Origin: Thiothrix unzii
Lineage (GTDB): Bacteria; Pseudomonadota; Gammaproteobacteria; Thiotrichales; Thiotrichaceae
Length of the DNA stretch: 64,000 nucleotides
Direction: 5' to 3'
NCBI RefSeq assembly: GCF_017901175.1
Contig: NZ_CP072793.1
Location: forward strand, 1,240,001-1,304,000
Made by a program: the position numbers and the translations under genes. A model generated the notes under the pieces. It was not told the DNA's origin, ran no database searches, and saw only the letters and a program-made list of their open reading frames with translations. This document shows, one piece after another, positions 28,666 through 38,400 of this stretch (position 1 is the first letter of the stretch; the number at the start of each line of letters is the position of its first letter).

Positions 28666-30045
28666 GTGCAACACGCCATGCAATATGCCATGCAACATTA
28701 CCTCGGCCTATCCGAATACCACCTGCGTCAAAAGCAGCAAGAGTATCCCGTTCACTACGAACCGGAACGCCTGATCAACGCGCATTTATTGGTGTGTGGG
28801 ATGAGTGGCACGGGCAAGTCGTACCAATCCTTACGGCTGTTAGCCAGTGCGGTGCAAGCCGGTATTGAAGTCGATGTGTTTGATGTGCATGACGAGCTGC
28901 ACGGCATCCCCGGTGCGAACGCCTGCCGTTACTCGCAAGCCACCGGCTACGGTTACAACCCACTGGAGCTGGACAACGACCCGCATACCGGTGGGGTTAA
29001 CCGCCAAATCGAATACCTGCTGGGCTTAATCCATGAAGTTTCCCCGCAATTCGGGGTAAAGCAGGCAATGGTATTGCGTAACCTGCTGGCGGATACCTAC
29101 GCACTGGCAGGCATTTACCCCGATAACCCCGGCACATGGCAACGCAACAGCATCACCGAAAGCGTGCGCAAGCAACTCACCGATGCCCGCAACTGGCAAG
29201 CCCTCAAACAGTATTACCCCACGCTGGATGACCTCAAAAGCTACGGTAAGCGCAAACTCACCGCACTCACCTTGGGCGGTGATAACAAGTGTTTAAGCGC
29301 GTTGGAACAGCTCACCCGCCACTACAAACGCCTCAATGCCCTGCAAGGCAAATACGCCAAGGCCAGCAGTGATGATGAACTCGACAAACTGGGTAAACAA
29401 CTCACTTGCAGTAAAGAACACTGCACCAGCAGCTATGCCGCCTTCATCGAAGCCATGCAAAGTGGGCGTGAGTTGGAGGATATGCTCAAATACGATTCCG
29501 CCGACACCTTAGCCAGTGTGTTGCAACGGCTGGAACTGCTCAATGCTGCCGGGATATTCCGCGCCAACCCGCCACCGTTTGGAAACGCTCCAGCACGGGT
29601 ACACCAGCTCAAAGCCCTCACCGACGAACAACAAATCCTGTTGGTGAAATTGCGCCTGCGTGCCATTTTTGAACGCCACAAACAAGCCGGAGCCACCAAC
29701 AGCGGCACGCAACTGCGCCACGTGATTTTTCTGGACGAAGCCCACAAGTTCTTCAGCAAAGACAGCAGCGACATTATCAACGTCATTGCCCGTGAAGCCC
29801 GTAAGTTTGGGATTGGGCTGTGGTGCGCCAGCCAAAGTCCCACGGATTTCCCGGACAGCTTCCTCACCAATGTCGGGGCTACCCTGATTTTAGGGCTACA
29901 CCCCTCCCATTGGCAGATGGCTACTGCCAAGCTACGCCTCGGCAAAGATACCCTCAAATACATCCGAGCGAAGGAAGTGGTGGCAGTGCAACTGCGCGTA
30001 GCGGGGCGGGCGGAACCGCCGTTTGGGAATGTGATTGTGGGGTAA
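28666..30045 (+). CDS. HerA/VirD4-like ATPase
   Basis: The 459-residue protein starts at GTG 28666 and has Walker A CGMSGTGKS (about residue 46) and Walker B VIFLDEAH (about 363). An arginine-rich end follows, with SQSPTDFPDSFLTNVGATLILG, as in HerA/DUF87 helicase-translocases. No membrane segment is visible. It is the last gene of the plus-strand transfer series and ends 21 bp from the convergent defence operon. It shares YxLAGI-PD-P-TWQR and YNPL patterns with the second ATPase at 48638-50083, so the two appear to be distant paralogues. It could assist transfer or belong to the adjacent defence genes. Confidence 0.75.
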   Translation: MQHAMQYAMQHYLGLSEYHLRQKQQEYPVHYEPERLINAHLLVCGMSGTGKSYQSLRLLASAVQAGIEVDVFDVHDELHGIPGANACRYSQATGYGYNPLELDNDPHTGGVNRQIEYLLGLIHEVSPQFGVKQAMVLRNLLADTYALAGIYPDNPGTWQRNSITESVRKQLTDARNWQALKQYYPTLDDLKSYGKRKLTALTLGGDNKCLSALEQLTRHYKRLNALQGKYAKASSDDELDKLGKQLTCSKEHCTSSYAAFIEAMQSGRELEDMLKYDSADTLASVLQRLELLNAAGIFRANPPPFGNAPARVHQLKALTDEQQILLVKLRLRAIFERHKQAGATNSGTQLRHVIFLDEAHKFFSKDSSDIINVIAREARKFGIGLWCASQSPTDFPDSFLTNVGATLILGLHPSHWQMATAKLRLGKDTLKYIRAKEVVAVQLRVAGRAEPPFGNVIVG

Positions 30046-30066
30046 ATGTTCTGGGGGGAGTTACCA

Positions 30067-30858
30067 TCAACCACCCATATTACGCATTCCCCGGCAAGCC
30101 GGAAAACGCGGGCATCCCCAGAACATCTTGCCCACATTCGGGCCATTGCGTGTTTCGCGCATCACCATCGGGCTACCGCATTGAGGGCATGTGGGTTGTG
30201 TCGTGGGATTTTTGGATGCGGCACTTTTGAGGTGCTGGATATGTGCCTGACGGGTAGCAAGGGAGGGTGCTAAGCGGCCTGCTTCAATGGCGGCAATGTA
30301 TTCTTGGACTTGTGTTTCCGACAACATCACGTCAGTCATCGACTTGATGTAGCGGATATAGCCACCCGCACGCACCACATTGGCTGGCATCTCCGTTTTG
30401 AAGGTGCAATCCCCTGTAAACACGATCACCGAATGCAGGTGTTTTAGCTCAACATCCAGACAGGCTTGCAGTGTTTTCAGGTGCTTGTAGTTCTGGCGTA
30501 GTGGGTTCTGGAACTTGAACGACTGTTTGTAAAGCTTCTGTGTCCACGTTGGCTGCTGTTCGCCACCAAAAATCCAGCCCTGCATGTTTTTGGTTTCCAC
30601 CACGAAAATACCGTAGCGGGACACAATGATGTGGTCAATCTGGGTTGTGCCGCCATCTTCTGTCGGCAAGGTGACATCCTTGATCAAGTGGTAATCATGC
30701 TTGTTGAGGGCAAGACTGGAAGCCAGATTGACAGCCCATTCGCCCATTGCACCTTTGAAGCGGACGGATTTGAAGAACGCAATCAGCAGAAATAATGGCA
30801 AAAGCCAGAAGAAGCCTGTGAAGACTTGGGCAATGATGGGGGTGAAGTCGAGTTGCAT
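30067..30858 (-). CDS. NERD nuclease-domain protein with topoisomerase-type zinc finger
   Basis: This protein of about 263 residues has an N-terminal membrane helix (about 12-32). A NERD domain (about 45-160) follows with TQIDHIIVSRYGIFVVETKN, a PD-(D/E)XK-like D...E-x-K arrangement. At the C-terminus is a CPQCG...G-P-MVMRE...WGCPRFPACRG zinc ribbon of topoisomerase type. ATG 30858 is used, with an upstream AGG; the frame continues to 30915. It is the last gene of the eight-gene operon, 8 bp after the exonuclease gene. NERD proteins recur in defence islands. A DNA-cleaving or binding role is inferred. Confidence 0.78.
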   Translation of the reverse strand: MQLDFTPIIAQVFTGFFWLLPLFLLIAFFKSVRFKGAMGEWAVNLASSLALNKHDYHLIKDVTLPTEDGGTTQIDHIIVSRYGIFVVETKNMQGWIFGGEQQPTWTQKLYKQSFKFQNPLRQNYKHLKTLQACLDVELKHLHSVIVFTGDCTFKTEMPANVVRAGGYIRYIKSMTDVMLSETQVQEYIAAIEAGRLAPSLATRQAHIQHLKSAASKNPTTQPTCPQCGSPMVMRETRNGPNVGKMFWGCPRFPACRGMRNMGG

Positions 30859-30866
30859 GGTAAAAC

Positions 30867-31448
30867 CTAAAATGTCCCAATCTTTTGCCGTTGTACTGCC
30901 AGCAAATGCCTGCAATGTACTTCACGGAGCTTGAGCTTATCTTGTATCACCTGCTGCATCTTGATGAACAGGTGGGCTGTCGCTTCTGCATCCGCCAAAG
31001 CGCGGTGAAATTGCCCGGTCATGGGGAGGCGCAGGTAATTCACCAACGTGCCCAGCTTGTGGTTGGGTGCTTGGGGAAACACTCGCCGCGCCATCAACAT
31101 GGAGCAGAGAAATTCTTGTTGCCGTTCCTTGCCCTGCTGTTCCAAAGCATCATCCCAGAACTTGCGGTCAAAGGAGGCATTGTGGGCTACCAGCGGGTAA
31201 TCGGCGGCAAATTCGATAGCCTCATTCATCACCTGACCCATCGGTGGGGCTTTGCGCACCATCGCGTTAGTGATGCCAGTCAGGGACTGGATGAAAGGTG
31301 GAATCCAGATGTTGCCATTCATCAGGCTTTGGTAGCGGTCGAGGATTTGCCCGTCACGCACCAGTACGACGGCGATTTCGGTGGGACATGCGCCGCAGTC
31401 GGGGGACATGCCGGTGGTTTCAAAGTCGAGGACGGCGTAGGTGGTCAT
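30867..31448 (-). CDS. DEDDh 3'-5' exonuclease (DnaQ/PolC-epsilon-like)
   Basis: The 193-residue protein has the three exonuclease motifs: DFETTG (ExoI), AHNASFDRKFWDD (ExoII) and HRALADAEAT (ExoIII, the DEDDh form). ATG 31448 overlaps the HNH gene stop as ATGA, which decides the start against a longer frame to 31544. Alone it would be annotated as a proofreading-type exonuclease. Here it is embedded in a defence operon between HNH and NERD nuclease genes, which suggests DNA degradation as its task. Confidence 0.87.
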   Translation of the reverse strand: MTTYAVLDFETTGMSPDCGACPTEIAVVLVRDGQILDRYQSLMNGNIWIPPFIQSLTGITNAMVRKAPPMGQVMNEAIEFAADYPLVAHNASFDRKFWDDALEQQGKERQQEFLCSMLMARRVFPQAPNHKLGTLVNYLRLPMTGQFHRALADAEATAHLFIKMQQVIQDKLKLREVHCRHLLAVQRQKIGTF

Positions 31449-32230
31449 GTACACGAAACCTGTGTTGTGTAAGGCACATGAGGCGCTTTGAACAAAAACT
31501 GTCGATGCCATGCCAAGTAAGACAGGTGTTCCGCTGCAACCCAACGCAGCACCAAGGTATCCGCCAATCCAATCAAGCTACGCTGCTGTGCTGAAATCTG
31601 GCTACTGACCAGCAACCTTCCGTCAGCGTCGAAACTGATTAGCCCACGATCAAACAGGGCATCCAGATTGGCTGATAGCAGGAAACCGTTGAACACATCC
31701 AGCCGTTCTTCATCGGATTCACACTCAGACCACGGCTTGGCGTGGCTGGCGCGTAGCATTTCCGGGATGGCAATACCTGTCACGGCGCAAGCTCCACCCC
31801 AATAATCCAGCAGGGCTTCACGGAAGGTATCCTGCCCCACCCGCTGCTTGACCAAACGCTCGACTTCAGTGCCAGTGTCCTTAACTTTTGCCAGCTCACG
31901 CTGAAGGCGGGCATGGAAGGTCTCGGCGGCTTGATTGGGTAGGGCAGAGGCAAGTTCAGCCGCTCGGCGTAGCAGCCCTGCTAATTGGTCAGACGCGCTG
32001 ACACTGAAGGTGATGGCATCTGTCAGCGGATAATCACGTGCCACTTCTTTAGTCAGCAGTGGTTTATTGAATGTGACGTGCCATTCACGACTGGTTGGAC
32101 GGGTAATCGTTGCCTGAGCATGATGTCTGGCAGACCCCGCCAGCACTGCCATGTCGTCACTGGTGATGATGTTTTCCCAGCCGTGTTCCAAGGCGGTTTT
32201 TTCGATACGGGTGCGTTCGAGGATGTTCAT
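31445..32230 (-). CDS. HNH endonuclease (HNH_2 type)
   Basis: The 261-residue protein has a C-terminal HNH_2 domain with CAVTGIAIPEMLRASHAKPWSE, then ERLDVFNGFLLSANLDALFDRGLISFD. This fixes the metal-binding His and Asn. The N-terminal part (about 1-140) is a separate unknown domain that may recognise target DNA. Similar proteins act as modification-dependent or methyl-sensitive nucleases. ATGA overlaps with both neighbours show tight translational coupling. Confidence 0.85.
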   Translation of the reverse strand: MNILERTRIEKTALEHGWENIITSDDMAVLAGSARHHAQATITRPTSREWHVTFNKPLLTKEVARDYPLTDAITFSVSASDQLAGLLRRAAELASALPNQAAETFHARLQRELAKVKDTGTEVERLVKQRVGQDTFREALLDYWGGACAVTGIAIPEMLRASHAKPWSECESDEERLDVFNGFLLSANLDALFDRGLISFDADGRLLVSSQISAQQRSLIGLADTLVLRWVAAEHLSYLAWHRQFLFKAPHVPYTTQVSCT

Positions 32231-33357
32231 GCGTCAGGCTTGGGCAACGTCAGTTTATCCAGCTCACGCTGTAATTCTTGCTGCAATTGTTCTTCGGTCG
32301 GCAAGTGCAGTTGATAGCGGCTGGCGAAGATTTGCTGGTTGTGATCGCCCAATACATAGCGCACCACGGCATCATTTTTCTCACTGCACAGAATCAAGCC
32401 AATCGTGGGATTGTCATCGGCATTGGCAATGTCGTGGTCATAATAATTCACGTAGAGCTGCATCTGCCCCAAGTCTGCATGATTTAACTTACCCAGTTTG
32501 AGGTCAATGACGACGTAGCATTTCAGTTTGACGTGGTAGAACACCATATCAGGGTAAAAATGGTCGCCATCCAGCGTTAGGCGTACTTGCCGCCCGACGA
32601 AGGCAAAACCACTGCCCAGTTCCAGCAAGAAATCCTGCAATTGTGACAACAGGGCTTGTTCTAGTTGGCTTTCCTGCCATTGCGGGGCTTCGGGTAAGTC
32701 GAGAAATTCCAGCACATACGGATCTTTGATTACATCGAGTGGACGGGTGACTAGCAAACCCTGATTCGCCAGTTGCATGACCCCTTCCTTGTCACGGCTT
32801 TTGAGTAAGCGGTCGAACAGTAGGGAGCTGATTTGACGTTCCAGTTGCCGTGCTGACCAACCGTTACGGATGGTTTCAATTTCGTAAAACTGGCGGGCTT
32901 CTTGTCGCTCAATTTTCAGTAAGATGCGGTAGTGCGTCCATGACAGCGCGGTGTGGAGTTTTCCCGGTTGCCAATCCGCCTCCTGAGCGGGTGTGGTGAC
33001 TCCCACAGAAATAACACGCGCTGCGTGTTGAATCTCCATGAGGGTGGGGTAAGCGAGAAAAAATGCCCGCATGTATTGCAAGGCACTCACCGAAAACCCG
33101 CTGCCGTATTCGTCCGTCAGTTGTTGGGAGAGGGATTTCAACAGGGCTTTGCCATAGGTTGCCCGCTGTTCGCCGCCTTGTTCGGCTTCGACAATCTGCT
33201 TGCCGATTAGCCAGTTGGCGCACACATGAGCCGAGTTGACGGAACGGATAGCTTGTTGGCGTGATGTTTCCCAGATGTCACGGATACGCGCCATCAAGTC
33301 GGTGTCGAGGGTGGCTTCCGTTTGCATGGGGTGGTTTTTTTCGTCCATTTTAGGCAT
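32227..33357 (-). CDS. DUF1016/YhcG-type PD-(D/E)XK nuclease
   Basis: The 376-residue protein has the DUF1016 N-terminal domain (about 25-180), with SVSALQYMRAFFLAYP and ALSWTHYRILLKI. The YhcG nuclease domain (about 200-350) carries GFAFVGRQVRL, YPDMVFYHVKLKCYVVIDLKLGKL (D...D-x-K core) and QMQLYVNYYD. Such proteins occur widely in restriction and defence loci. The start overlaps the stop of the Rad50-like gene by 8 bp, and the stop overlaps the HNH start. Start at 33357 is supported by this spacing. Confidence 0.87.
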   Translation of the reverse strand: MPKMDEKNHPMQTEATLDTDLMARIRDIWETSRQQAIRSVNSAHVCANWLIGKQIVEAEQGGEQRATYGKALLKSLSQQLTDEYGSGFSVSALQYMRAFFLAYPTLMEIQHAARVISVGVTTPAQEADWQPGKLHTALSWTHYRILLKIERQEARQFYEIETIRNGWSARQLERQISSLLFDRLLKSRDKEGVMQLANQGLLVTRPLDVIKDPYVLEFLDLPEAPQWQESQLEQALLSQLQDFLLELGSGFAFVGRQVRLTLDGDHFYPDMVFYHVKLKCYVVIDLKLGKLNHADLGQMQLYVNYYDHDIANADDNPTIGLILCSEKNDAVVRYVLGDHNQQIFASRYQLHLPTEEQLQQELQRELDKLTLPKPDA

Positions 33358-35395
33358 CCTCTATGCTGCTTTTTTTAACTTGGAGATCAAGCCTTTCATT
33401 GTTACTGATTCCACCAAAACGCCGCCGAAATAACATTTTATGCGGATCATCAGGTGCTAGTGGAAGTACACAATAAGGCGACTCTCGAAGTGCCGAAGGT
33501 GGTGGCGTAGTAGTCGTAAAAATATATTGAAAACCTGCCTCAGTATTTTTGTAACACTTTTGTTCAAAAAGACGCATCACATCAAGTGCGTGGTGGTACA
33601 GACCCTCACTCATGTCAGCCTCGCGGGGACAATCATGCAAGAGAAACCCCGGAAAGCCAGAACGCTGTATTGTTGAAAAGATTAGAGCGGCATAATCACC
33701 CAAAAGCACGCTCAGAACCTTATAGGCTTCACCACCCTGAACTGACAAAATAAAGGGAGAATCTTGCCTGTCACCATCGACGTATCCAAATGCCTGATCT
33801 CCAAGTAGGTTTTTTGCCATTCCATCAAATATGTCAGAAAGAATTTTTTCTCTTTCCGTTCTTTGATCTTTGGCCTGAAGGAGCTTAAGAGATAGAGATT
33901 CAGTGTTGTCTTTTTTCTCTTTAAGTGCTGCTAGAGCTAATTTTATTTCCGAAGTATCTTTATTTGAATTGAACTCGCTTTTCCAGTAGCCGTAATTTTT
34001 GATAAGTTCTCTTGCATTAGCAGCTCTATTTTTATTATTTATAATTGCTGTTCTTTTCTTGGTTATTTCTCCTCTCATGCCAGCAAGATCATTATTGGCA
34101 GTAGTATAATGATTTTCAGCATCAAGAAGTCTACTTTTGGCATCCGGCAATTTTTTCGCATATTCTCCAGCAAGGGTTGAAAAGTTTTGTTGATCTCTTT
34201 TTGCCTTTATATCAATTTTTTCAGCTTCTTCCTTAACATGTTCACACTGACTATACAGGAGACCGCAAACTGGGCAGAAGTCTTGCATATTTAATAAGTT
34301 TTCTTTTTTATTTTTAGCCTCATTAAAAGCATTGATATTTTGCTCAATAACTGCGTTGATTTTTTCAAATTCGAGTTTGCAGCCATTTCTATAAATTTCT
34401 GCATTTTTCTTTTTCAATACTAGGTTTTCTTGTAATTCTTCTAATTCAGTTATTTTTACTTCAATGCCATGATTAGAAGACTCTAATTGCAAGCATTGAT
34501 TATTGATGCTATTGATGACATCAATCTCTAAAAGATCACCTTTATAAAATGGAATGTTCTCAGGAAATCCACCCCATTCTCTTAATGATTTTTCTATGTG
34601 CGCAACAAGGTATTCTGGTTTTTTTCTTAGCTCTTCAAGTTTTTCTTCACTATTCTTCTTCTCATCTTCAGCTTTTCGTTGCGCAATAAGTAAATCATTT
34701 TCTAACTCTGAAATAATTCCCAGTATCGCACGAAACAAGATTGGTGGGTCTAGTTTCTGGCGTTTCAATCCAGTTCCATCACCTTCCCGCCAAGAATAAA
34801 AACTGGCGAAACGGGCAGCTTGATCACGAGTCAACCAACTCAGTATCTGTTTCCATTTTATAGATTGCCCTGTGGAAGGGATTACTTTTGGCTTGATGTT
34901 TTTGAGTAACTGGTTCGACAGGTTTTTTTCATAATCTCCAAACTCAGCTCTATTGGCACTATCTGTAAATAATTCAGTTAAACGATTGCCATGTAACGCA
35001 AAACTGTGATGATTTTTTGCATATGGTCTGTAAACAGTCCAGTCTTCCCCAGCCACTGAGACAACGGCAGCAACACCGCCTTTAGGGAATTCAACTTCCA
35101 ATATTTCTTTCAATTGCTCAATTGCTTTGCTGGTGTCACATAAACAATGCCTCAATAACAAGCAAAATGAAGTTTTTCCTACGCCATGTCCAGCACTGTC
35201 TAAACCACTGAGTTCTGACGGGCTGTTTGCCTCTTTGGGTTGAGGTTCATGCGCCCAGATGACATTGACCCCTCTACGCAGCTCTATGGTTCGGGTTGGC
35301 TCTTGTCCCTCTTCGGCATAGAGGGCAAGATACCTGACCCATAAGTCAGGAGGAGCATCATTAACTTTTAAATCAGCGTAGAAGTCATTCATCAT
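33350..35395 (-). CDS. SMC/Rad50-like ATPase with CPVC hook
   Basis: The 681-residue protein has an N-terminal P-loop GHGVGKTSFCLLL (about residue 70). A long charged coiled-coil region follows (about 225-530), interrupted near residue 371 by FCPVCGLLYSQCEHV, a C-x2-C motif placed like a Rad50 zinc hook. The C-terminal half-domain has an FLLHDCPREAD segment and a final histidine-loop-like TTTTPP stretch. The architecture suggests a dimeric DNA-bridging or sensing ATPase. The gene is markedly more AT-rich than its neighbours, which suggests separate acquisition. It lies 10 bp after the methylase gene. I cannot name a precise family; DUF2326-like proteins are the nearest I recall. Confidence 0.75.
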   Translation of the reverse strand: MMNDFYADLKVNDAPPDLWVRYLALYAEEGQEPTRTIELRRGVNVIWAHEPQPKEANSPSELSGLDSAGHGVGKTSFCLLLRHCLCDTSKAIEQLKEILEVEFPKGGVAAVVSVAGEDWTVYRPYAKNHHSFALHGNRLTELFTDSANRAEFGDYEKNLSNQLLKNIKPKVIPSTGQSIKWKQILSWLTRDQAARFASFYSWREGDGTGLKRQKLDPPILFRAILGIISELENDLLIAQRKAEDEKKNSEEKLEELRKKPEYLVAHIEKSLREWGGFPENIPFYKGDLLEIDVINSINNQCLQLESSNHGIEVKITELEELQENLVLKKKNAEIYRNGCKLEFEKINAVIEQNINAFNEAKNKKENLLNMQDFCPVCGLLYSQCEHVKEEAEKIDIKAKRDQQNFSTLAGEYAKKLPDAKSRLLDAENHYTTANNDLAGMRGEITKKRTAIINNKNRAANARELIKNYGYWKSEFNSNKDTSEIKLALAALKEKKDNTESLSLKLLQAKDQRTEREKILSDIFDGMAKNLLGDQAFGYVDGDRQDSPFILSVQGGEAYKVLSVLLGDYAALIFSTIQRSGFPGFLLHDCPREADMSEGLYHHALDVMRLFEQKCYKNTEAGFQYIFTTTTPPPSALRESPYCVLPLAPDDPHKMLFRRRFGGISNNERLDLQVKKSSIEDA

Positions 35396-35405
35396 TAAAC
35401 CATCC

Positions 35406-38400
35406 TTATGCTTGTCTCACTTCGGTAAACTTACCACCAACTTCGTCATGTGATACTGATTTATTAGCAAAGGCTAATATCTGCGATGTAAATAGCGTAA
35501 TGTCATCGTTTAGGATAACGCCGTTTAAAGGATTTCCCTTGATACGAAAAATCCGTTCATCCCCATTTCTTTTTACTTCAAAAACATGAGCATGTTCAAA
35601 ACTACGTATAACACTATTCAGTGTATTAGCAGAGTCGGCTAATCTTCTGTATTTGGCAAACAAGGACTGATATTCAGCTTCCACTTGAGAAAGCAATTGA
35701 TTGGAAAGTTGCAGTAAGGCTACAGCTTCGCTTATCTTCCGCCATTCAAGGGGTTGGCTGATTTTGACTAAGGTATAAATAAAGCCCGCAAACTCTGCAT
35801 CGCAGTCCGTGGCAAAAGGTGAGGTATGTCGAGATAGTCCATATTCGCCCGGAGGAGGGAATGCTAATGATTGATACGGTAGCCCACTAATTTCGGCAAC
35901 TTCTAACCGATCCCACGCATCTAACACCAACCGCTGCGTCCGATACTCCCCAAACGCCTTGATCTCCCGATTCTTCAACACCCGGAAAGTTTCAGACGGA
36001 TAATCCTCACCCATCACCTCCGCAGGATCGAGGATATAACGCAGCTCATCGCGCTCCAGCCCATATAACCGGGCGTAGTAAGCATCCAATTCCGCCCGAA
36101 TCTCAGCACGACGCTCCTCATTCCATGCAAACGGCGCACCGTGATAACTCAAATCAGCAGCCCAATCTTTCAGGTCATACGTGGTGTAGGTGAGTTCCAA
36201 TACACGTGGCAAAATGAAACCCAAATCTGCGGATGTGTAATACTCTGGTGGTAATACCGGAATCTGCTTTTTGACGTGATATTTGAGATGTGTACCACCA
36301 ATTTTCTGGCGTGCAATGTAATCATGTACAAGGCTACATTGGTCAGCCAGCAAACAAGCCAAACGCGAACCATAAGAGCGGTCGGGAAACATAAGCAAAA
36401 ATGTGTCGCCTGTTCCTACTCTTGGTACAACCGATGCAATCACCGTTCGCTCGTTACTCGAATTAGTAATATCTCGCCAGCCCATTAGCCAGCGCGGGCT
36501 ACGACTGTCCATCCAATTGTCTAACAGAATGTCTAAGTCTGTATTAGAGCAAATGCTTTGCAGGGCAGATAAGTCCTGATTAACTAAAACGTTGCCTTCA
36601 TTGGCTTTTGCCCATTTCGACCAGAGGGCATTAGCTTTTTTTCCTGTTTCGTTATTAGCAGCCAATGCAGAGTAAGCCCAACGATAACTCTCTTTCAGGT
36701 GTAATTCGGCTTGTTGGATAGCTTTGATACTGGGTAAACCCGCTTCCAACTCATGACGTGTTAGCTCACCCGCCAACCAGTGGGCGTACTCCAATTCCAT
36801 CGCCTTACTATCACGGTTGAGCCAAGCGCGTGCCAATTTATTGGGTACATCAGCAATCCGTGCCAATACTTCCCGTTCATCTACCCAATAGCGTGGGCGT
36901 GGCGAGTAATTTGAATCATTTTTTTCAACCGTGTAACAATCCCGTGAATCCAACTCACCATTTTCATCGAAATAGTACGTAGCCCAGCGATGATCAAACT
37001 GGTGGATCATTTTGGCTTCGTACAGCGGCAACAATCCTGCCGAATAATGATTACGGAATAAATGACTATCTGCTGACATATGCATCATCGCCATAAACCG
37101 AATGCCCCAAGGATTCTTATCTACTTCGCCTTCTTCAATCAGCACGGGTGCAGCACGGTAGAGCTTTTTGGTAAGTTCCGCATCTTGCTGGCTACGGAAA
37201 ACTGGGCAAGTTTTGGTATTGGGGTTGATTAGACGGAATTCTTCTGGCGAAAGAGTAAATCGGCGATTGAAGTCATAAATATAACTAGTTTGGCGAGCGA
37301 AATGTACAAACTGAGCAGGCTCTTTGATTCCATTCATGCCTGCAATCGTAATAATACAAAATTTAAAACCATGATGAACTGATGCAAATACAAACTCTTC
37401 ATTCTCAAAGGAAAATAGACTTGCTAATCGCCCTGATTGGGCAATGTGCGCAAAGTAATCCTTGGTACTGTCATCGGTAGCAATCCCCGTCGGCACGATA
37501 AATCCAGCCCGACCTTGTGGCATCAGCAACTGGCTGATGGTTTCCGCAAACAGGGCATACGTGTTCACATCCCCCACACCCGTCAGCGGATACCGCCCCG
37601 AATCATGGGCAAACACACTCGCCGCTTCAGCCCCCCGCCGTGCCACCAGAAATTCACGGTACAAGCCCCGCTCCAGCACACTCGGATCACCCTGCCCACC
37701 CCGCAAATGATGCGACAACATCCCGTCTTTCAACCACTGGATACGCTGTTCCCGTTCCGCCTTGTTCTGCGCCTCCGCAATCAACGGGCTACGGTTGGCA
37801 AAAAATTCCTGCTCCTGTAGCTTAATGCGTTCCCACGGCGGATTCCCCAGCACCACATCAAACCCACCTTGCGCGTGAATGTGCGGAAACTCCAACCACC
37901 AATGGAACACCTGCGCCTGCTGGCAAAATTCATCAATGATGTCGGGTGTTTTCCCCAGCGGCTCATGCCCCTGATACACATGCCAAAAATAGCCACTCAT
38001 GGGCATCTGTGCCTGATAGTCCCTGACTTTGGGCATCAGGAACGCCGCCACATACATATCAGCTAACTGCTGCGCCAAACTGGCACGGATCAACTGCCGT
38101 TCCTGCTGCCAGGTTTGCCGCTTGCTTTCCACCTCACCCAAATCACCATCCGGCAATTCATCCAGCTTGCCAAACGCCTCCACCCGCATCGACTTGTTGA
38201 ACAGGTCAGACTGGGCGGATTCCTCAAACAGCTTCAATGCCTTTTTGTTTTCGGCTTTCAGGGCTTTGACCACTTCCTTGTCATCGCCCGTCAGCGCATC
38301 GTAAGCCTTATCGGGGATACCCTTTTCCAGAATCACCGGATCAAGCACCCCCAGCAACGCATCCCCGCAACGGATATGGTGGTCAATAAAAGACAGCGGC

